NCBI GenBank assembly: GCA_041655055.1
Contig: JBBAGE010000107.1
Coordinates: 1 to 8,638, forward strand
Direction of reading: 5' to 3'
Length of the DNA stretch: 8,638 nt
From: JBBAGE01 sp041655055
GTDB lineage: Bacteria; Pseudomonadota; Alphaproteobacteria; Rhodobacterales; Rhodobacteraceae
The notes beneath the pieces were generated by a model that searched no databases, had not been told where the DNA came from, and saw only the letters and a program-made list of their open reading frames with translations. Shown here piece by piece: positions 1 to 5,841 of the stretch. The translations under genes were made by a program, and so were the position numbers. Each line of letters begins with the position of its first letter. Position 1 is the stretch's first letter.

Positions 1-1404
1 GGCAGCCATAACCTGAGCTTTGCGGGCGCCAGCCGCGAAGACGGCGCGCGCGCCATTGAACGCGCGATCCGCGCGCAGGCTGATCCCGCGTGGCGCGGTC
101 TGAAACCGCATGAGCGCGCGCGGTTCCTGCATCGCATCGCCGACGGGATCGAGGCCAATGCCGAACGCATCGCCTATATCCAGACGCGCGATACCGGCAA
201 AACCCTGCGCGAAACCTCGGCGCTGGTGGCCTCGGCTGCGGGAACGTTTCGCTATGTTGCGGCATCACTGGAAACGCTTGATGATGCGCTGACGGCGCCG
301 CGCGGCGATTATCTGACCATGTCGGTGCATGAACCGCTGGGGCTGGTAGCGGCGATCACGCCGTGGAATTCCCCGATTGCATCGGATGCGCAAAAGGTGG
401 CACCGGCACTGGCGGCGGGCAATGCGGTGTTGCTGAAACCGGCAAGCTGGTCGCCGCTGGTCTCATTGGAACTGGCGCGGATCATCGACGAGACCGGCCT
501 GCCCAAAGGGCTGTTCAGCGTGCTGCCCGGCGCGGGGCGCGAGATTGGCAATCTGCTGGTCGAACACCCTGCGATCAAACGTGTGAGCTTTACCGGGGGC
601 ACCACCACGGGCCGGACCCTTGCGCGGCAGGCGGCGGAAAAACTGATGCCGGTCTCGCTCGAACTGGGGGGCAAATCGCCGACGATCGTTTTTGCCGATG
701 CCGATATCGATCTGGCCGTGGCAGGCGTGCTATTCGGGATTTTCTCATCCACCGGGCAAAGCTGCATCGCCGGATCGCGGCTGTTTGTGGAACGCGCGAT
801 TTACGATGATTTCACCGCGCGACTGGTCGCCGCGACCAACGCGCTGAACGTCGGCGATCCGATGGATCCGCATACCCAGGTCGCCCCCCTGATCCATGCC
901 GATCACCGCGCCGCCGTGGCCGATCATGTGGAACGCGCCGTTTCCGAAGGCGCGCGCGTGCTTTGCGGCGGCAGCGCACCCGATGATCCCCGGCTTGCCG
1001 GGGGCAGCTATTACCTGCCCACGATCCTTGCGGGCGTCGATAACACTGCCCGCATCTGCCGCGAGGAAGTGTTCGGCCCGGTGCTGGTCGTGCTGCCGTT
1101 CGATGATGAGGCCGATGTCATCGCACAGGGCAATGACAATGATTACGGCCTTGCCTGCGGGATCTGGACGCGCGATTTCCCCAAGGCCTGGCGCGTTGCC
1201 CGCGCGATCACCACCGGCACGGTCTGGATCAACACCTACAAGCAATTTTCGGCCTCGACGCCGTTTGGCGGTGAAAAGGATGCAGGCGTCGGGCGCGAAA
1301 AGGGCCGCGACTGGATTCGCGCCTATCAGGCGCAAAAGGCGCTTTATCTCGACCTGACCGGCAAGCCCCATCCATGGGCGCGCTGGCCCGACGGAGGGCA
1401 GTAA
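1..1404 (+). CDS. Aldehyde dehydrogenase, NAD(P)+-dependent (N-terminus missing)
   Basis: The frame is open from base 1 and encodes the last 467 residues of an ALDH-superfamily enzyme, which oxidises an aldehyde to a carboxylate in the cytoplasm. Family members run about 480-500 residues, so some 15-30 N-terminal residues and the start lie outside the window. Family landmarks appear in order: TPWNSP with the oxyanion-hole Asn (codon 367-369), LLKPAS with the cofactor Lys (436-438), FTGG of the Rossmann fold, LELGGKSP with the general-base Glu (661-663), GQSCIAGSR with the catalytic Cys (763-765), EEVFGPV and a C-terminal PFGGEK-like motif. The residue after KPA is Ser rather than the Glu common in NAD+-specific enzymes, so NADP+ use is possible. 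The internal GTG at 226 would delete part of the fold and is not a believable start. The substrate cannot be read from the sequence. It is followed after one base by a flavin reductase gene, pointing to a shared catabolic pathway. Confidence 0.95.
   Translation, partial: GSHNLSFAGASREDGARAIERAIRAQADPAWRGLKPHERARFLHRIADGIEANAERIAYIQTRDTGKTLRETSALVASAAGTFRYVAASLETLDDALTAPRGDYLTMSVHEPLGLVAAITPWNSPIASDAQKVAPALAAGNAVLLKPASWSPLVSLELARIIDETGLPKGLFSVLPGAGREIGNLLVEHPAIKRVSFTGGTTTGRTLARQAAEKLMPVSLELGGKSPTIVFADADIDLAVAGVLFGIFSSTGQSCIAGSRLFVERAIYDDFTARLVAATNALNVGDPMDPHTQVAPLIHADHRAAVADHVERAVSEGARVLCGGSAPDDPRLAGGSYYLPTILAGVDNTARICREEVFGPVLVVLPFDDEADVIAQGNDNDYGLACGIWTRDFPKAWRVARAITTGTVWINTYKQFSASTPFGGEKDAGVGREKGRDWIRAYQAQKALYLDLTGKPHPWARWPDGGQ
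1393..1397 (+). promoter_or_regulatory. Shine-Dalgarno sequence supporting the ATC start at 1406
   Basis: GGAGG lies inside the last codons of the aldehyde dehydrogenase gene, 8 bases before the ATC at 1406. That is ideal spacing for initiation there. No ATG, GTG or TTG exists in this frame between the upstream stop (TGA at 1355-1357) and codon 1514. The site is therefore the main evidence for where the reductase begins. Confidence 0.6.
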
Positions 1405-1405
1405 G

Positions 1406-2653
1406 ATCGCACGTATCGCAATCATCGGCGCGGGCCCTTCGGGCTGTTACACGGCGCAGGCGCTGCTCAAGGCGCTGCCCGATGCCGAAATCGACATCAT
1501 CGACCGCCTGCCGGTGCCCTATGGGCTGATCCGTTACGGTGTGGCCCCCGACCATCAGGGCACCAAGGCCGTGATCCGCCAGTTCGAGCGGCTGTTTGAA
1601 CGACAGGGCGTGGAATTTTTCGGCAATGTCGAGATTGGCCGGGATATCACGCTCGCGGATCTGGGCGGGCTTTATGATGCGGTTGTGCTGGCCACCGGGC
1701 TTGCGGGCGACCGCAAACTGGGCATCCCGGGCGAAGATCTGCCCGGCGTGATGGCGGCAGGCGATATCACCCGCGCATGGAATGATCACCCCGATGCCCC
1801 CGGCACGCCCGCGGGGCTCGGCAAGCGCGTGATCATCATGGGCAATGGCAATGTGGCGATCGATCTGGTGCGCATCCTTGCAAAAACCGAGGCCGAATTT
1901 GACGGATCGGATTTCGCCGCCGCCCATACCGGGGCGCTGGCGGAATCGGGTGTTGAACTGATCGAAGTCATCGGCCGCAGCCCTGCCCATGGCGCGAAAT
2001 TCGACCCGGTCATGTTGCGCGAATTGGGCAAACTGTCGGATGCTGCGATCGAAGTGATCGGGGCCGAACCCGCGCCCGAAGGCAAACTGGTCGAGGCGCT
2101 GGCCGCGATCCACGGCCATGCGCCGCAGGGCGCGCGCCGGATGATCCGTTTTCGCTTTGGCTGGACCCCGGTGGAATTGCAGGGCGCCGAGCGTCTGAAC
2201 GCCGCGCGATTTGCGGCAAGCGATGGCAGCGGCGCCGAATTGCGCCTCGATTGCGATAGTTTCATTACCGCCATCGGGTTCAAGGCACAGGACCATCAGG
2301 ATCGCGACCGCCTGTTGGCCGGCGCATCGGATGACGGGAAACTGGCCGATGGCCTTTATGCCGCCGGCTGGTTCAAACGCGGGCCGCAGGGCACGATTCC
2401 GGAAAACCGCGCCGATGCCCAAAACGTGGCCGCACGGATTGCCGCCGATTTGGCCGGTGTTGCCAGCCAGAAAGTCGGCCGCGCCGGGCTGCGCGCGCGC
2501 CTGCCCGATGCCACCGATCACGCCGGCTGGCAGCGTATCGACGCCGCCGAACGCACCGATCCGCCCCAAGGCCGTTGCCGCCAGAAAATTCGCACCATCG
2601 GGCAAATGCTCGACATCGCCCGCCCCACCACCAGCCAGAAGCGAGAGATCTGA
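1406..2653 (+). CDS. FprA/adrenodoxin-reductase-type NAD(P)H:ferredoxin/flavodoxin reductase (ATC start)
   Basis: This FAD enzyme moves electrons from NAD(P)H to a small carrier, here probably the flavodoxin encoded next. Read from ATC 1406 it has 415 residues, slightly shorter than typical FprA (about 450). Visible motifs are the FAD Rossmann loop IIGAGPSG (residues 6-13), the family hallmark PVPYGLIRYGVAPDH (36-50), ATGLAGDRKLGIPG (96-109), the nucleotide-binding loop GNGNVAID (146-153), and the C-terminal FAD/NADP signature GWFKRGPQGTIPENRADAQN (321-340). The usual GRRGP that holds the NADPH 2'-phosphate reads GRSP (190-193), keeping only one Arg, so cofactor preference may be relaxed. The first ordinary start codon, GTG 1514, would remove 36 residues including the FAD loop, so a non-standard ATC start (or an ATG changed to ATC) is inferred. 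The stop TGA shares a base with the next ATG, implying translational coupling. Family assignment is firm; the physiological partner is inferred. Confidence 0.9.
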   Translation: MARIAIIGAGPSGCYTAQALLKALPDAEIDIIDRLPVPYGLIRYGVAPDHQGTKAVIRQFERLFERQGVEFFGNVEIGRDITLADLGGLYDAVVLATGLAGDRKLGIPGEDLPGVMAAGDITRAWNDHPDAPGTPAGLGKRVIIMGNGNVAIDLVRILAKTEAEFDGSDFAAAHTGALAESGVELIEVIGRSPAHGAKFDPVMLRELGKLSDAAIEVIGAEPAPEGKLVEALAAIHGHAPQGARRMIRFRFGWTPVELQGAERLNAARFAASDGSGAELRLDCDSFITAIGFKAQDHQDRDRLLAGASDDGKLADGLYAAGWFKRGPQGTIPENRADAQNVAARIAADLAGVASQKVGRAGLRARLPDATDHAGWQRIDAAERTDPPQGRCRQKIRTIGQMLDIARPTTSQKREI

Positions 2654-3114
2654 TGAATATCGCCATTCTCTATGGGACTGAAACCGGCAATGCGGAAATG
2701 CTGGCCGAAGATATCGCGAGCCACCTGCCCGACCATGATCCTGCGGTCACGAACCTGTCGGATTTCGATCCCGCCAGCTTTGATCGCGGCACATTCTATA
2801 TCATCGTCACCTCGACCTATGGTGACGGGGAACTGCCCGCATCGGCCCAACCCTTTGCCGCCGCGATGGAGGCCCAAAGCCCCGCACTTGCCGGTGTATT
2901 TTTCGCGGTATTCGGCATGGGCGACAGCGAATATGAGACATTCAATTTTGGCGGCCAGCATATCGAGCGGATCATGACGGATGCCGGCGCGCAGATGCTT
3001 GGCGATCGGGTAACCCATGATGCCTCGGGCGGGGAGATGCCCGAAGATCTGGCCCTGCCCTGGGTCGATGCGGTGATCGCGCTGGCTGCGGCCGAACTTG
3101 AAGGGGTTGCGTGA
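2653..3114 (+). CDS. Short-chain flavodoxin (FMN electron carrier)
   Basis: A 153-residue FMN-binding electron-transfer protein of the flavodoxin fold, cytoplasmic. The phosphate-binding loop is GTETGNAE (residues 8-15). The second FMN loop TSTYGDGELP (53-62) and the third loop FGMGDSEYETFNFGG (87-101) resemble the FMN domains of cytochrome P450 reductases, MioC and cindoxin-type flavodoxins more than long-chain nitrogen-fixation flavodoxins. The start is the ATG at 2653, which shares its A with the stop of the reductase gene. A longer upstream reading exists but would run through the reductase C-terminus. The reductase-flavodoxin pair recalls the CinB/CinC partners of P450cin in Citrobacter braakii. 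Here the terminal electron acceptor is not in the window, so its identity is inference. Confidence 0.92.
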   Translation: MNIAILYGTETGNAEMLAEDIASHLPDHDPAVTNLSDFDPASFDRGTFYIIVTSTYGDGELPASAQPFAAAMEAQSPALAGVFFAVFGMGDSEYETFNFGGQHIERIMTDAGAQMLGDRVTHDASGGEMPEDLALPWVDAVIALAAAELEGVA

Positions 3115-3713
3115 TGCGCGCGGCCGATCTGCGCGCACGGCTGGGCGAGCCTTGGAAACATGGCGAGGCCGCCGATCTGCGCGGCTTGCGTATCGATGAA
3201 CCGGTGGATCTGTCGGATATGCATGTTGCAGGCTTTGATCTGTCGGGCACGCATTTCGCCGCCCCTGTGACGGCACGTGGCGCCGTGTTTGACGGGCTAA
3301 ACTGGTTTCGCCAATGTCATTTTGCCGAAAGCGTAGATTTCTCGGGCGCGCAATTCATGAATGACGCCCGCTTTGACGCGGCGCATTTTGGCGCCGACGC
3401 GCATTTTCACGGCACCGAGTTTCGCGGCATCGCCCGCTTCGATCAGGCTGCTTTCGCGCGTGATGCCGATTTTGCCAATATGACCTGCTATGGCAATGCC
3501 TCGTTCGCGGATACACGCGTGGCGGGGCGCGCGGATTTTACCGGATCGGAATTTCTGGGCGGGTTTTGGGCGCAAGATCTCGACCTGACCGGCAGCGCGG
3601 GGTTTGCGGATATGGAAATCCACGGCCGGCTGTGGCTCAAAGGCGCGCGCCAGGGCAATGCCGCCCTGCCGCCCGCCAGTTTTGCCATGGCGTTTGGATA
3701 TATTTATACCTGA
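3114..3713 (+). CDS. Pentapeptide-repeat (right-handed quadrilateral beta-helix) protein with an 11-residue period
   Basis: A 199-residue protein with no signal peptide. Bulky core residues, mostly Phe, recur in two interleaved series of exact 11-residue period. One series falls at residues 48, 59, 70, 81, 92, 103 and 114, continuing with Cys125, Val136, Phe147, Leu158 and Ile169. The other falls at 65, 76, 87, 98, 109, 120, 131 and 142, with Ala at 153 and Phe again at 164. Spacing therefore alternates 5 and 6, as in the Pentapeptide_3 variant of the repeat, and predicts a continuous beta-helix of about ten or more repeats without indels. ATG 3114 is chosen because it overlaps the flavodoxin stop by one base and has AAGGGG (3101-3106) seven bases upstream; a GTG at 3111 is possible. 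The family includes gyrase-protecting and structural proteins, but no specific function can be assigned. It is the last gene of the redox operon. Confidence 0.88.
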   Translation: MRAADLRARLGEPWKHGEAADLRGLRIDEPVDLSDMHVAGFDLSGTHFAAPVTARGAVFDGLNWFRQCHFAESVDFSGAQFMNDARFDAAHFGADAHFHGTEFRGIARFDQAAFARDADFANMTCYGNASFADTRVAGRADFTGSEFLGGFWAQDLDLTGSAGFADMEIHGRLWLKGARQGNAALPPASFAMAFGYIYT

Positions 3714-3812
3714 GCGGTAGGCCAGATATCCTTGCGCCCGGGCGCTTGGGATCACCATGGTTTCCCATATTGCCGAATACTCCGCCTGCTGATGCGACCT
3801 GAAGAATAATCG

Positions 3813-3841
3813 CGCCATGATAGCCCATGTCTATCATGGCG
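3813..3841. repeat. Perfect 11-bp inverted repeat with 7-base spacer in the leader of the beta-propeller gene
   Basis: CGCCATGATAG (3813-3823) and CTATCATGGCG (3831-3841) are exact reverse complements around the spacer CCCATGT. No T-run follows, so a classical intrinsic terminator is unlikely. It may be a dimeric operator or an RNA hairpin. The spacer bases GCCCATG (3823-3829) are complementary to CATGGGC at 3857-3863, and CTATC (3831-3835) can alternatively pair with GATAG (3841-3845), so several mutually exclusive structures are possible. Confidence 0.7.
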
Positions 3842-3864
3842 ATAGCTTGTGGCAATCATGGGCC

Positions 3865-3882
3865 TTTGGGATGGTTTGGGAT
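3865..3882 (+). repeat. Direct repeat TTTGGGAT, two copies 10 bp apart
   Basis: TTTGGGAT occurs at 3865-3872 and again at 3875-3882. The 10-bp spacing puts both copies on the same face of the helix, as tandem protein-binding sites often are. The second copy overlaps the hairpin at 3874-3891. Whether a regulator binds is unknown. Confidence 0.4.
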
Positions 3883-3891
3883 AACCCAAAC
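3874..3891 (+). promoter_or_regulatory. Hairpin immediately upstream of the beta-propeller ribosome binding site
   Basis: GTTTGGG (3874-3880) pairs perfectly with CCCAAAC (3885-3891) around an ATAA tetraloop. It ends six bases before the Shine-Dalgarno GGAGG (3898-3902). In RNA it could modulate ribosome access; in DNA it could be an operator. No known riboswitch class is recognised. Confidence 0.45.
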
Positions 3892-3907
3892 ATCAGCGGA
3901 GGATACC

Positions 3908-5539
3908 ATGCATCATCCCATAGGCCATTTGCTGAGGGGCGCGCTCCTCTCATCCGTGATCATCGCGCCGGGCGCGTTGATTGGCGCTGATTGGCCCTCG
4001 GCGGCGTATGACATTCGCAATAATCGCTTTGTTGCGGATGAAAGCACCATTTCCCCCGATAACGTAGGCCAGCTTGCCCCGGTGAATGTGATCACCACCA
4101 TGGGCAATACCTGGGCCACGGCCGTGGGCGGGGATGGGCGGATGTTCTTTCCCGATGCCGCCGGCGGGATCTGGGCGGTAGATACCGAAACCGCCGACGT
4201 GATCTGGTCGGCAAAAGTGCAGGATTTCACCGGTAATGAGCGCGGAAATATCCGCTCCAGCGCCGTTTATACCGATGGCATGGTGATCATGGGTGATCGC
4301 AATGGCGCAAATATACTGGCGCTTGATGCGGAAAGCGGCGATCTGCTTTGGCAGACGGATATCGACGATCACCCCAATGCGCTGGTGACCGGATCGCCGG
4401 TGGCACATGATGGCCGGGTCTATTTCGGGGTCTCGTCGCTTGGGGCCTATGAGGATGTGGATGGCAAGCTGCAATCGAATTTTCGCGGCAGCGTCGTCGG
4501 GCTAGACCTGAGCAATGGCCAAGAAGTCTGGCGATTTTATACCATTCCCGAAAACAACGGCGCGCTCGATAGCTGGTCGGGCGGCGCGGTGATCAGCAGC
4601 GTCGCCATTGATGAAGAACGCGGCACCATCTATCTGCATGGCGATCATTATTATTCCCAGCCCGATGATGTGATTGCCTGTATGCATGCCGCGCCCAATG
4701 ATTGGGATGCGTCGTGCTATCCCGATGATGCCTTGGCCAATGCGCTGGTCGCCGCCGATATCGACACGGGCGAAGTGAAATGGAGCTATACCGCATCCGG
4801 TGCCGAAGCCTATGAAATTGCCTGCGGCGAGATCCCCAATATCGCCTATCAGATCCCCGTGGGCCATGACCGGATGTGCCCGCCGCTGGGCGATTGGGTG
4901 AACTGGGGCTTTGCCGTCGGCTCGCCCAACCTGTTCACCGCCGAGATCGACGGCGAGACCCGCGATCTGGTGGGCGTCGCGCAGAAAAGCGGCTTTTACT
5001 GGGTGTTCGACGCCGATAGCGGCGAAATCGTCTGGGTCAAATGGGTCGGCCCCTATTCCGAGCCGGGCGGGCTGGCCCAGGGCGCGGCATTCGATGGCGA
5101 ACGGCTTTATATCTCGGTCGCGAATTTCGAATTCACACCGCATTTCATCGGCAAGGCGGGCTGCATAGGCGGGATCTGCGGCGATGATGCCGCGCCCGAG
5201 GCCGGCGCCACCCCTATCTGGGGCGGGTCATGGGCCGCGCTTGATCCGGCCACCGGTGATCTGATCTGGCAGACGGCAGAGCCTGCAAATGCGCGGGTCT
5301 ATGGCTCGCCGGTGGTGGCCAATGGCGTGGTCTTTGCGGGGTCAATGGCGGCCGAGGGCGATCAGATGTTCGCGCTTGATGCCGAAACCGGCGAAATCCT
5401 GTGGCGTTTCGCAGCCGGCGGTTCGGCCAAGGCGAATCCGGCGGTGGTTGACGGGCGGGTCTATTGGGGTTCGGGCTTTACGCTGTTTGGCGGGGTGCCG
5501 AATGACCAATTTTATGTCTTTGGCCTGAACGGCGAATAA
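3908..5539 (+). CDS. Secreted PQQ-dehydrogenase-like beta-propeller protein (polyvinyl-alcohol-dehydrogenase-like)
   Basis: A 543-residue protein with a probable signal peptide (hydrophobic stretch at residues 8-26), so probably periplasmic. The body consists of PQQ/BamB-type propeller blades, with repeated W-motif phrases such as IWAVDTETADVIW (88-100), ILALDAESGDLLW (136-148), VVGLDLSNGQEVW (196-208), WVFDADSGEIVW (365-376) and MFALDAETGEILW (487-499). The overall order, with an N-terminal WP-AYD-RNNRF segment, resembles polyvinyl alcohol dehydrogenase and PQQ alcohol dehydrogenases. There is no CXXCH haem site. Six cysteines (258, 270, 306, 324, 419, 424) could form three disulfides. Where relatives carry a GPDxDFG-like segment with the catalytic and metal-binding Asp pair, this protein reads GDWVNWGF (328-335), so dehydrogenase activity is uncertain. 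ATG 3908 is chosen for its GGAGG five bases upstream and for the signal peptide; the longer reading from 3827 would start inside the inverted repeat. It appears monocistronic, ending in a hairpin. Confidence 0.85.
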   Translation: MHHPIGHLLRGALLSSVIIAPGALIGADWPSAAYDIRNNRFVADESTISPDNVGQLAPVNVITTMGNTWATAVGGDGRMFFPDAAGGIWAVDTETADVIWSAKVQDFTGNERGNIRSSAVYTDGMVIMGDRNGANILALDAESGDLLWQTDIDDHPNALVTGSPVAHDGRVYFGVSSLGAYEDVDGKLQSNFRGSVVGLDLSNGQEVWRFYTIPENNGALDSWSGGAVISSVAIDEERGTIYLHGDHYYSQPDDVIACMHAAPNDWDASCYPDDALANALVAADIDTGEVKWSYTASGAEAYEIACGEIPNIAYQIPVGHDRMCPPLGDWVNWGFAVGSPNLFTAEIDGETRDLVGVAQKSGFYWVFDADSGEIVWVKWVGPYSEPGGLAQGAAFDGERLYISVANFEFTPHFIGKAGCIGGICGDDAAPEAGATPIWGGSWAALDPATGDLIWQTAEPANARVYGSPVVANGVVFAGSMAAEGDQMFALDAETGEILWRFAAGGSAKANPAVVDGRVYWGSGFTLFGGVPNDQFYVFGLNGE

Positions 5540-5546
5540 GCGAAAG

Positions 5547-5573
5547 GCGCCCCATCAATGCGTGGTGGGGCGC
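5547..5573. terminator. Hairpin terminator, possibly bidirectional
   Basis: Eight bases after the propeller stop codon, GCGCCCCATCA (5547-5557) pairs with TGGTGGGGCGC (5563-5573) through 11 pairs, one of them a T-G wobble, around the loop ATGCG. There is no clear T-run on the plus strand, so termination by hairpin alone or with Rho is inferred. The hairpin also overlaps the stop codon of a possible small minus-strand gene, so it could serve both directions. Confidence 0.65.
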
Positions 5574-5736
5574 TCAGCCATGCGCCGCGCGCGGCAGATG
5601 CGGCGGTTTTTTTCAATCGCTGCGCGCCGTTTCAGCCACCCGTCATATTGTGCCAATTCCGCCTGCACCTTGTCCGGCAGTGCCCTGCGCACCAGAAGGA
5701 ACAGGGCCGAATTGCGGGCTCGCTCGTTTCACCCAT
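5555..5736 (-). pseudogene. Possible small minus-strand gene broken by a one-base deletion
   Basis: On the minus strand the frame from 5728 down to the TGA at 5557-5555 encodes 57 residues with a protein-like, amphipathic, Arg-rich composition, for example ALFLLVRRALPDKVQAELAQ followed by YDGWLKRRAAIEKNRR. It has no good start of its own. An ATG at 5736-5734 lies in another frame. One extra A in the AAA run (the TTT at 5727-5729 on the plus strand) would join that ATG to the frame and give a 60-residue protein beginning MGENERARNS. The upstream frame could even extend to GTG 5763-5761. The gene would converge on the propeller gene, share its hairpin, and diverge from the phosphatase gene. No family is recognised. 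It could be a decayed gene, a sequencing error or chance. Confidence 0.35.
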
Positions 5737-5756
5737 CTCGCGGATGCGCACATGTA

Positions 5757-5796
5757 ATTTCACATCCCTGTAACATATCCGTGATCCTGCGTTCAT
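5757..5796 (+). promoter_or_regulatory. Pho box array (PhoB binding sites) and promoter of the alkaline phosphatase
   Basis: Four heptamers at exact 11-bp spacing resemble the PhoB half-site CTGTCAT: ATTTCAC (5757-5763), CTGTAAC (5768-5774), CCGTGAT (5779-5785) and CGTTCAT (5790-5796). The first two form an 18-bp box comparable to the Escherichia coli phoA box. CATATG (5794-5799) is a possible -10 element at the distance usual for promoters where PhoB replaces the -35. The position, 46-85 bases before a phosphatase start, supports control by phosphate starvation. The half-sites are imperfect, so binding is an inference. Confidence 0.6.
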
Positions 5797-5841
5797 ATGC
5801 AGGCCGTAGCACATGCGCATCTGCAACCCACGGAGGCAACC

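Noticed and set aside
1229..2605. 458-codon open frame on the minus strand opposite the ALDH and reductase genes
   Set aside because: It lies antisense to genes with intact family motifs. Its product is a low-complexity mix of Ala, Gly, Arg and Asp typical of the antisense frame of GC-rich coding DNA, with no recognisable domain.
3734..3745. Perfect 12-bp palindrome GCGCCCGGGCGC after the beta-helix gene, considered as a terminator
   Set aside because: As a hairpin it gives only a 4-bp stem with a 4-base loop and no T-run. In GC-rich DNA such a palindrome is not surprising. The operon's terminator is therefore not identified.
3770..3810. Sigma70-like promoter TTGCCG ... AATAAT before the propeller gene
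   Set aside because: The two elements are 29 bases apart, far from the usual 16-18, and no better pair was found, so no promoter is called there.
3637..3855. 72-codon minus-strand frame covering the leader region and the end of the beta-helix gene
   Set aside because: It overlaps the inverted repeat and the end of a coding gene, lacks a ribosome binding site, and its product shows no family-like pattern.
5797..5841. Upstream ATG giving phoA 15 extra N-terminal residues
   Set aside because: It overlaps the predicted -10 region, has no ribosome binding site, and would bury the signal peptide. ATG 5842 has GGAGG at proper spacing.
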